A DNA stretch of 7,013 nucleotides from CAZNHL01 sp964572965 (GTDB taxonomy: Bacteria > Bacteroidota > Bacteroidia > Cytophagales > UBA9547). A program made the translations under genes and the position numbers. The stretch lies in assembly GCA_964572965.1 (NCBI GenBank), contig CAZNHL010000120.1, positions 1-7,013 of the forward strand, read 5' to 3'. Below the pieces are notes generated by a model. The model was given only the letters and a program-made list of their open reading frames with translations. It was not told where the DNA came from and did no database searches. Positions within the stretch are counted from its first letter, which is position 1. Each line of letters begins with the position of its first letter. Shown piece by piece: positions 1-4,954 of the stretch.

Positions 1-480
1 CAGCTGAGTGTCAGCGGGGAAAACAGGCTTGTTATTCCGTATTCGAAAAGAACAGAAGTAATGCTTTTGCATAAAGGTTTTACAAGTCAGGTGTTGGGCT
101 GGAAAACTGCTAATTCCGGAAAATTATTACGAAAAGATGCTTTGATTTTAACAGCAGGAAAAGTTGAGTCCGAATTGTTGAAGAATTTTTATAATGACGA
201 TTCTTTGTGGGCAGGAGCAATAAACAACAAGAAAATTGTTTGGGTGAAGGGTAAAATAGATGCCTTTAAAAAGCCCGTCAAAACAGATTTGCTGATTGTT
301 TCGTCTGATGCAGTTGTAAGCCTGAAACAAGCACAATATTTTTTTACCTTTGAAGAGATAGTCATTCATCCCAACTATTCGTATAGACTCGCTGAACGCC
401 TCACCAAACAGGCAGTTCTGGCCGGAATTAAAGTTTGGAATATGAATGAACAAGGTTATTATCAGTTAGATTTCCGGTAA
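1..480 (+). CDS. ComEC/Rec2-type competence protein, C-terminal end (5' truncated)
   Basis: The reading frame is open from the first base and stops at TAA 478-480, so this is the last 159 residues of a larger protein; the ATG at 61 is internal. The segment has alternating beta strands and helices, with DLLIVSSDAVVSLKQ, then EEIVIHPNYSYRLAERL, and a closing NMNEQGYYQLDF. By recollection this order (a DLLI(I/V)S strand, an 'xxVVID/IH..SN' segment, then 'xxxEQGAFxxx' at the very end) is typical of the C-terminal domain of Bacteroidota ComEC/Rec2 proteins, inner-membrane channels that import single-stranded DNA in natural transformation. The membrane-spanning part and any upstream domain lie outside the window. 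The next gene starts 31 nt downstream with no visible terminator, so read-through is possible. The family call rests on remembered motifs in a weakly conserved domain; another protein with the same tail fold cannot be excluded. Confidence 0.62.
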   Translation, partial: QLSVSGENRLVIPYSKRTEVMLLHKGFTSQVLGWKTANSGKLLRKDALILTAGKVESELLKNFYNDDSLWAGAINNKKIVWVKGKIDAFKKPVKTDLLIVSSDAVVSLKQAQYFFTFEEIVIHPNYSYRLAERLTKQAVLAGIKVWNMNEQGYYQLDFR

Positions 481-511
481 ATTAGATTTTCAAAACACAA
501 TTTCGATTCAT

Positions 512-1285
512 ATGGAGCTTACGAACTATCAAAATAAAGATGGTATAGCTTATCTGAGCATTGCCCGCCCTGAGAAGAAAAATGCACTGAATTTTCAGGT
601 GGTTGATGAATTGAAAAAACACCTGCGTCGTGCTGAGAATGATGAAAGTGTTCGTGCCATTATTTTAAAAGGAGAAGGCGATGCTTTTTGCGCTGGTGCC
701 GACCTGGAGTATCTGGCTTATTTGCAAGGACTAAACTATGACGACAACCTGAAAGATTCTCAGCATCTGGCAGAGCTATTCAATATAATCTATCATTTTA
801 CAAAACCGGTAATTGCCCAGGTACACGGCGCAGCTATGGCAGGCGGTTGTGGATTGGCAGCTGTTTGTGATTATACTTTTGCTACACCGGACACTAAGTT
901 TGGTTTTACGGAAGTACGGATCGGTTTTGTTCCTGCCATTGTTTCTATATTTTTAATAAAAAAATGTGGTGAAGGAAAAGCCCGTGAAATGCTGCTTTTC
1001 GGTGAGACATTCGAAGGCCATCAGGCAAAAGAGTATGGCTTAGTGAACAAATTGGCTGAGTCAGATGATTTAGGGAAAACAGTATTGGCATTTGCACAGA
1101 AAATAGTTAAAAACAACTCTGGTAATTCAATGGCAGAAACGAAGCAATTGATAGCAGAAGTTGCCGATACTGATATTAAAGAGGCTCTGGACATTGCTGC
1201 GGTAACCAATGCCCGGGTGCGTGCAAGTGCTGATTGTAAAAAAGGAATAAGTGCTTTTCTGGCGAAAGAAAAGATTAGTTGGTAA
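512..1285 (+). CDS. Enoyl-CoA hydratase/isomerase family protein, methylglutaconyl-CoA hydratase-like
   Basis: This is a complete 257-residue crotonase-fold protein, the usual length for the family. Oxyanion-hole segments are visible at residues 58-65 (AFCAGADL) and 105-115 (HGAAMAGGCGL), followed by CDYTFA and GFTEVRIGFVPA. In rat mitochondrial enoyl-CoA hydratase two glutamates (144 and 164) do the acid-base chemistry. Here the first is Gly114 and the second is kept as Glu134. The pattern GLAxxCD...(S/T)EVRIGxxPA matches LiuC/AtuE-type hydratases of leucine and isoprenoid acid breakdown better than classic beta-oxidation hydratases, so a 3-methylglutaconyl-CoA hydratase role is plausible but not proved. 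A single-Glu isomerase is the main alternative. The C-terminal stretch RASADCKKGISAFLAKEK is the standard family ending. The protein is cytoplasmic. No other leucine-degradation gene is in view; the downstream alpha/beta hydrolase begins 26 nt later. Confidence 0.9.
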   Translation: MELTNYQNKDGIAYLSIARPEKKNALNFQVVDELKKHLRRAENDESVRAIILKGEGDAFCAGADLEYLAYLQGLNYDDNLKDSQHLAELFNIIYHFTKPVIAQVHGAAMAGGCGLAAVCDYTFATPDTKFGFTEVRIGFVPAIVSIFLIKKCGEGKAREMLLFGETFEGHQAKEYGLVNKLAESDDLGKTVLAFAQKIVKNNSGNSMAETKQLIAEVADTDIKEALDIAAVTNARVRASADCKKGISAFLAKEKISW

Positions 1286-1311
1286 TAAATAAGTTGTTCT
1301 TCCTGTAATTT

Positions 1312-1959
1312 ATGCGAAAAGTTTACATTATTAGCGGTCTTGGTGCAGATGAGCAGGCTTTTCAGTTTTTGGAGTTTGAAAATGTGGAGCCTGTCTATAT
1401 TAATTGGATTGCCCCCGCCAGCCAGGGAGAGTCTATGTCATCTTATGCACGACGGTTGTTACCTCAAATTACAGAGTTATATCCGGTGATCATCGGGATG
1501 TCTTTTGGTGGAATGATGGCGATAGAACTTTCAAGGTATATTGCTGTAGAGAAGATTATCCTTATTTCATCGGTGAAGGGAAGGGAAGAATTACCTAAAA
1601 TATTCGCACCGCTCGGGAGTATCGGCATTTTCAAAATGCTTCCTTTCTCATTTATTTCTAAGTTCAGGCATATTAATCATTTTCTCTTCGGAGCTAAAAC
1701 AGCTATTCAGAAGGAAATCCTGGATGCCACACTGGCACAAACAGACTCACATTTTTACAAATGGGCAATGCGAAGAGTAGTTCGTCTGAAGAAAACCCCG
1801 AAGCGAATTAATCTTGTCCATATTCACGGCACTAAAGATTTGATTTTGCCTTTCAAATTTGTTCGCCCGGACTACGTCATAGAAAGCGGAGGCCATCTGA
1901 TGATCATAGATCATGCAAAAGAAATCAGTGAGATACTGAAGAAAGAGATTCCAAAGTAG
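1312..1959 (+). CDS. Small alpha/beta hydrolase
   Basis: This is a complete 215-residue protein with a compact alpha/beta hydrolase layout. The N-terminus (KVYIISGLGADEQAF) gives the first core strand and the HG-like oxyanion loop. The nucleophile elbow GMSFG is at residues 62-66 with Ser64. A likely acid is Asp176 in HIHGTKDLILP, and the catalytic His195 lies in ESGGHLMIID. All three triad members are therefore in the expected order and spacing. A basic, hydrophobic stretch around residues 101-128 probably forms the cap over the active site. There is no signal peptide, so it should be cytoplasmic. The substrate cannot be read from the sequence: an esterase, thioesterase or a role with the preceding CoA enzyme are all possible. 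The ATG at 1312 is 26 nt after the hydratase stop; no convincing ribosome binding site is seen, as is common in this phylum. Confidence 0.85.
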   Translation: MRKVYIISGLGADEQAFQFLEFENVEPVYINWIAPASQGESMSSYARRLLPQITELYPVIIGMSFGGMMAIELSRYIAVEKIILISSVKGREELPKIFAPLGSIGIFKMLPFSFISKFRHINHFLFGAKTAIQKEILDATLAQTDSHFYKWAMRRVVRLKKTPKRINLVHIHGTKDLILPFKFVRPDYVIESGGHLMIIDHAKEISEILKKEIPK

Positions 1960-2001
1960 TAAGGAAAACAGTAAGTTAGAATTTTCGTACCTTTTATAAA
2001 T

Positions 2002-2232
2002 ATGGGAAATTTACTTAGTAGAATTACGCTAAATCCTGAAGTTTGCCACGGAAAGCCAACGATTAGAAATAAGCGTTATACTGTTAGTCTAATTTTAGAC
2101 TTGTTAAGTGCAGGTGAAACTCCGGCGGAAATACTAGAATAGTATCCTGCATTAGAGATTGATGATATTAATGCCTGTTTGGCCTATGCGGCAAAAATAG
2201 TACAGACTAAAACATTTTTACCCGCGGCATAA
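2002..2232 (+). pseudogene. DUF433 antitoxin-like gene interrupted by an in-frame TAG
   Basis: One frame runs from ATG 2002 to TAA 2230-2232 with a single internal stop, TAG at 2140-2142 (codon 47). Before it the translation includes RITLNPEVCHGKPTIRNK and ends in TPAEILE; after it, it continues YPALEIDDINACLAYAAKIV. Together these match the whole DUF433 domain (PF04255, helix-turn-helix, VapB45-like antitoxins), in which EILEDYP/EILEEYP is the normal reading across the break. A single GAG to TAG change would explain it. There is no ATG after the stop to restart the second half. DUF433 genes usually sit just ahead of a PIN-like toxin gene (DUF5615), but here purN follows 67 nt later and no toxin frame is seen. 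A possible -7 element, TACCTTTT, lies at 1988-1995 without a clear -33 partner. A sequencing error, or read-through of the TAG, are the alternatives. Confidence 0.82.
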
Positions 2233-2288
2233 TTTTTTAGAACTTTCGAATAGAGTATTCATCACATGACTAATTTATTCAAAAGCTG

Positions 2289-2295
2289 TATCTTG
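2289..2295 (+). promoter_or_regulatory. Possible -7 promoter element of purN
   Basis: TATCTTG resembles the Bacteroidota -7 element TAnnTTTG with one T missing. It ends only 4 nt before the purN ATG, so a transcript from it would start at or very near the start codon (nearly leaderless). No TTG is present at the -33 distance, so the call is weak. Confidence 0.3.
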
Positions 2296-2299
2296 CAGT

Positions 2300-2863
2300 A
2301 TGAAAAGAATTGCCTTGTTCGCATCCGGTTCCGGTTCAAACGTTGAGAATATTATAAATTATTTCAAAAATGACAAAGAAGTTGAAATTGTCGGCATCTA
2401 TTGCAACAATCCCAAGGCTTTTGTCTTTGAACGCGTGAAACCTTATGGTTATGAGGTGCAGCTGTTTACCCGTGATGAGTTTTATAATTCTACAAAAATA
2501 GTTGATGAGCTGGTTGCGAAGAAAACCGATCTGGTTGTTCTGGCGGGTTTTTTATGGCTGATCCCGGAAAGTTTGGTAAAGGCTTTCCCTGATAAAATGA
2601 TCAATATACATCCGGCCTTATTGCCTAACTATGGTGGTAAAGGCATGTATGGAATGAAAGTTCATGAAGCCATTGTTGCCAACAAAGAAAAAGAAAGCGG
2701 TATTACCATACACTTTGTCAATGAACATTATGATGAAGGAAAAATAATCCTTCAGGCAAAATGTACATTAACAGAAAAGGATACAGCAGAAGACGTAGCA
2801 AAAAAAGTACACCAGCTGGAGTATGATCATTTCCCTGCTACAATCGCTAAATTGTTATCATAA
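2300..2863 (+). CDS. purN: Phosphoribosylglycinamide formyltransferase (GART), folate-dependent
   Basis: This is a complete 187-residue PurN, close to the usual bacterial length. It transfers a formyl group from 10-formyltetrahydrofolate to glycinamide ribonucleotide (GAR) to give formyl-GAR, the third step of purine synthesis, in the cytoplasm. The phosphate-binding loop is FASGSGSN (residues 7-14). The catalytic set is visible: Asn102 and His104 in NIHPALLP, and Asp145 in HFVNEHYDEG, matching Asn106, His108 and Asp144 of the E. coli enzyme. Residues 111-120 read YGGKGMYG, where many homologues have the F/Y-x-G-xx-(A/M)-x-x loop before the conserved His122 (VHEAI). AGFLWLIP (82-89) is the formyl-folate-binding strand region. 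ATG 2300 gives the canonical N-terminus, MKRIALFASG. No other pur gene is adjacent, and a palindrome lies just after the stop. Confidence 0.96.
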   Translation: MKRIALFASGSGSNVENIINYFKNDKEVEIVGIYCNNPKAFVFERVKPYGYEVQLFTRDEFYNSTKIVDELVAKKTDLVVLAGFLWLIPESLVKAFPDKMINIHPALLPNYGGKGMYGMKVHEAIVANKEKESGITIHFVNEHYDEGKIILQAKCTLTEKDTAEDVAKKVHQLEYDHFPATIAKLLS

Positions 2864-2868
2864 ACTGG

Positions 2869-2894
2869 TACAGACGCGATTAATCGCGTCTCTA
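2869..2894 (+). repeat. Palindromic intergenic repeat (REP-like)
   Basis: Positions 2872-2891 (AGACGCGATTAATCGCGTCT) are a perfect 20-nt palindrome. With one C-C mismatch the symmetry extends by TA/TA to 2869-2894. It lies 8 nt after the purN stop codon and ends 23 nt before the next gene's start. From memory, GTAGAGACGCGATTAATCGCGTCTCTAC-type palindromes recur between genes in several Bacteroidota and cyanobacterial genomes, so this is probably one copy of a dispersed repeat. No T-tract follows on the + strand, so it is not a standard intrinsic terminator, though the hairpin could protect the 3' end of the purN transcript. Confidence 0.75.
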
Positions 2895-2914
2895 ACTAAA
2901 ACCCAACACCTACA

Positions 2915-4294
2915 TTGCTTCCACAGCCCTTTATTTCCAGTATTAAAATACAATTAGGAGAAGCTTTTGAAGACTTTGAAGCTGCTTTAGAAAAGCCTGC
3001 GCCTAAGAGTATCCGCATCAATCCCCTGAAATGGAAGAAGGACGTAAACCTGGAGCCGGTGCCATGGGCTGAGCATGCCTATTATTTATCGGGAGAAAAG
3101 AGCTTTACGCTGGATCCATTGTTGCATGCCGGTGTGTATTATGTGCAGGAAGCAAGCTCAATGTTTGTCGAACAGGCTTTAAAACAATCGGTGGACCTAT
3201 CGAAGCCATTAAGAGTATTGGATTTGTGTGCTGCGCCGGGTGGTAAATCGACCCATCTGGCATCGTTGATTTCAGGAGATAGTTTGCTGGTCTCTAATGA
3301 AGTGATTAAGGCCAGAGCAAATATTCTGGCAGAAAATATTACTAAATGGGGGACTGGCAATGTGGTTGTAACAAATGCGGATCCTGAACATTTTTCTGCA
3401 TTGGAAAGCTTCTTTGATGTGATTGTGGTGGATGCTCCTTGTTCCGGAGAGGGTATGTTCCGTAAGGATCCAGCTGCCCGGGACGAATGGTCTGAAGCAA
3501 ATGTAACTTTATGTGCAGGGCGCCAGCAACGCATTTTGGCTGAAATCTGGCCGTCTTTACGTGAAGGCGGTTTGTTGATTTACAGCACTTGTACTTTCAA
3601 TCGCCTCGAAAATGAAGATAACCTTAAATGGTTGAAAGAAAGCTTTGATGCTGAGTTTTTGCCATTGTCTGTAGACGCAGATTGGGGTATTACTGAAGTC
3701 ATTGAAGGAGATATCAGAGGCTATCGTTTTTATCCTCACAAAGTACAGGGGGAAGGTTTTTTCCTGGCTGCAGTCCGCAAGCAGGGTGAAGAGCAATTGG
3801 CTAATCCCCGCAAGACAAAGAAACCATATTTTCAGTTTTTAGGCCGTACAGAATTACCTTTGTGGGAGAACTGGCTGAAAGATGATTCTGTATTCACTCT
3901 ATGTAAAAAAGAGGATGGGATCTATGCTGTGCCAACCGATTACTATGATGAAATTGAAGAACTAGGCAGACAGATACGTGTCGTGCAGGCAGGTGTACCT
4001 TTGGCTACGCTAAAAGGTAAAGATCAGATTCCTGCTCATGAAGCTTCATTGTTCACAGGTTTTAATCGGGATCGTTTTACTGAAATCGAATTGGACGAGA
4101 AGGAGGTACTTCTATTTTTAAAGAAAGAAAACTTTCTTTTAGAGGATGCTCCTGACGGTTGGTTGATGATGACCTATCAGCAAATCCCTTTAGGGTTTGT
4201 AAAGAAAATCGGTAACCGGATGAATAATAATTTCCCGACCGAATGGCGGATAAGGATGTCCATTGATGCCGGTATAAGCAAGGTGATTATATAA
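2915..4294 (+). CDS. RsmF-like NOL1/NOP2/Sun-family rRNA (cytosine-C5) methyltransferase
   Basis: This 459-residue SAM-dependent RNA methyltransferase is expected to put a methyl group on C5 of a cytosine in 16S rRNA, as RsmF/RsmB relatives do. An N-terminal domain (about 1-95) carries SIRINPLK and the YYVQEASSMF segment. The Rossmann-like core follows: LDLCAAPGGKSTHLA (102-116) binds SAM, VVDAPCSGEGMFRKD (171-185) holds Cys176, and YSTCTFNRLENE (223-234) holds Cys226. Both cysteines of the m5C mechanism are present. Residues from about 290 onward match the extra RsmF C-terminal/PUA-like region, so the length fits RsmF rather than RsmB. The frame has an upstream stop at 2897-2899 and no ATG before the conserved start. 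TTG 2915 gives MLPQPFISS, which matches the usual LPxxF N-terminus, so TTG is taken as start. No ribosome binding site is visible. The 117-residue gene downstream begins 5 nt after the stop, suggesting one transcript. Confidence 0.9.
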   Translation: MLPQPFISSIKIQLGEAFEDFEAALEKPAPKSIRINPLKWKKDVNLEPVPWAEHAYYLSGEKSFTLDPLLHAGVYYVQEASSMFVEQALKQSVDLSKPLRVLDLCAAPGGKSTHLASLISGDSLLVSNEVIKARANILAENITKWGTGNVVVTNADPEHFSALESFFDVIVVDAPCSGEGMFRKDPAARDEWSEANVTLCAGRQQRILAEIWPSLREGGLLIYSTCTFNRLENEDNLKWLKESFDAEFLPLSVDADWGITEVIEGDIRGYRFYPHKVQGEGFFLAAVRKQGEEQLANPRKTKKPYFQFLGRTELPLWENWLKDDSVFTLCKKEDGIYAVPTDYYDEIEELGRQIRVVQAGVPLATLKGKDQIPAHEASLFTGFNRDRFTEIELDEKEVLLFLKKENFLLEDAPDGWLMMTYQQIPLGFVKKIGNRMNNNFPTEWRIRMSIDAGISKVII

Positions 4295-4299
4295 TTTCC

Positions 4300-4653
4300 A
4301 TGAAGAAAAACTCAATTCGTTTTACTATCGAACACCCAAACGTGGGGCCCGCACAAGCTTTTCTCAATAGCATTGAAGAAGAATTGTTACCTGTAGAAAT
4401 CGATCTGACCAATTGGAAGCATACAGAATATATAGAAGCCGCATATGGATTCAAATCTGTGTTGAGCCAGACATTAATAGTTGTGATTTTTTGTAGAGGC
4501 TATCACGAAGGCAATAAGCTAGGGATCGCAAATTGTCAACCCGTAACTGATCAATACAGATGGACACAGAATGGTTCAGCCATTTATGTTGTTTCAGGGT
4601 CAGATAGTTCTGTGGTCTCAGAATTAGTCGGACTATTTGCCGGAAGGGAATAG
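4300..4653 (+). CDS. Unrecognised 117-residue protein
   Basis: I do not recognise this protein. It begins at ATG 4300, 5 nt after the methyltransferase stop, so it is probably in the same transcript. It has no signal peptide. The one strongly hydrophobic run (residues 54-65, VLSQTLIVVIFC) is short and reads more like a buried beta strand than a membrane span. The remainder suggests a small mixed alpha/beta soluble protein, with a Glu-rich helix near residues 18-30, Trp39 and Trp88, and cysteines at 65 and 79. Codon use looks like that of its neighbours and the frame is clean, so it is likely a real gene. The tight spacing suggests, but does not show, a link to rRNA modification or translation. 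It is followed by a terminator-like hairpin, which supports its being the last gene of the unit. Confidence 0.7.
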   Translation: MKKNSIRFTIEHPNVGPAQAFLNSIEEELLPVEIDLTNWKHTEYIEAAYGFKSVLSQTLIVVIFCRGYHEGNKLGIANCQPVTDQYRWTQNGSAIYVVSGSDSSVVSELVGLFAGRE

Positions 4654-4656
4654 CAA

Positions 4657-4679
4657 GGAAAGTATTTCCACCTTTTTTT
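4657..4679 (+). terminator. Probable weak rho-independent terminator
   Basis: GGAAA (4657-4661), a GTA loop and TTTCC (4665-4669) form a 5-bp stem, followed after ACC by seven consecutive T (4673-4679). It sits directly after the stop of the 117-residue gene and just before a new promoter, where a terminator is expected. The short stem makes it weak. Confidence 0.5.
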
Positions 4680-4687
4680 AGAAAAAA

Positions 4688-4718
4688 TTTGCATGATAAA
4701 AATCTAACCCTATATTTG
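4688..4718 (+). promoter_or_regulatory. Bacteroidota-type promoter (-33/-7) of the sulfatase operon
   Basis: TTTG at 4688-4691 and TATATTTG at 4711-4718 are separated by 19 nt. This matches the Bacteroidota primary sigma factor consensus (TTTG, 19-21 nt, TAnnTTTG) at every fixed position. Transcription should start around 4724-4726 and run into the sulfatase genes. It is the only full-consensus promoter I found in the window. Confidence 0.75.
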
Positions 4719-4738
4719 TGTATAAATCCTATAGGGTT
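4706..4738 (+). promoter_or_regulatory. Inverted repeat over the -7 element and start site (candidate operator)
   Basis: AACCCTATA (4706-4714) and TATAGGGTT (4730-4738) are perfect 9-nt inverted arms with a 15-nt spacer and half-site centres 24 bp apart. The left arm overlaps the first four bases of the -7 element, and the predicted transcription start lies in the spacer. A dimeric regulator bound here would block the promoter. The arms could also pair in RNA from an upstream transcript, with TTTTAAATATTTTG following, and act as a second terminator. No regulator gene is in the window. Confidence 0.45.
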
Positions 4739-4882
4739 TTAAATATTTTGTTTTGAGTCTTACCCCCTGAGACTTTGTAAAAGCATTCATGACGGTTAAC
4801 CCCTTGACCTGAGATGCGAAAAATTTCTATTTCTGAATAGCAGATTACCTGTAATAATATTAAACCGAGGTTTTAAAGAAGC

Positions 4883-4944
4883 TCCCGCGGATTTCGCCAA
4901 CATCGTGCTGAATTGCAAAACAGCACTGGGCGAGATCGGCGGGA
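4883..4944 (+). repeat. Long GC-rich hairpin in the sulfatase leader
   Basis: Three nested stems are visible: TCCCGC (4883-4888) with GCGGGA (4939-4944), GATTTCGCC (4890-4898) with GGCGAGATC (4929-4937, one G-U pair), and GTGCTG (4905-4910) with CAGCAC (4921-4926) around a 10-nt loop. That makes about 21 pairs interrupted by a G/G mismatch and one internal loop. It is much richer in GC than its surroundings and ends 10 nt before the sulfatase ATG. No T-tract follows, so it is not a standard terminator. It may be a translation-control or RNA-stability hairpin, or a copy of a mobile palindromic repeat. Confidence 0.6.
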
Positions 4945-4954
4945 AACAAATTGT

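Larger units (their letters stand above)
4654..4954 (+). other. Non-coding region and leader ahead of the sulfatase genes
   Basis: I see no complete gene on either strand in this roughly 300-nt gap. In order it holds a weak terminator (4657-4679), a promoter (4688-4718), an overlapping inverted repeat (4706-4738), a small AGTCT/AGACT inverted repeat (4756-4774) and a strong GC-rich hairpin (4883-4944). The predicted 5' leader from about 4725 to the ATG at 4955 is some 230 nt, unusually long compared with the short gaps elsewhere in the window. Frame 4800-4958 is open but has no ATG. Confidence 0.7.

Noticed and set aside
148..453. 101-codon minus-strand open frame opposite the ComEC-like tail
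   Set aside because: Antisense shadow with a Cys- and Phe-rich, unlikely composition; the + strand frame is open from the window edge and has family-like motifs.
3139..3534. 131-codon open frame on the minus strand
   Set aside because: It lies wholly inside the methyltransferase catalytic core, whose motifs are intact on the + strand, and its translation resembles no family.
4733..4816. Short matches to a TPP (THI-box) riboswitch: GGGTT, CTGAGA at 4767-4772, then AACCCCTTGACCTGA
   Set aside because: The pieces are in the right order, but the conserved part after ACCTGA (the second thiamin-binding stem with GCG..GGGA) is missing, spacing is abnormal and no thiamin gene follows. Most likely chance; a covariance-model search with the Rfam TPP model would settle it.
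4913..4954. Longer sulfatase start at ATG 4913
   Set aside because: It adds 14 polar residues before a typical Sec signal peptide and begins inside the leader hairpin; ATG 4955 gives the canonical signal peptide.
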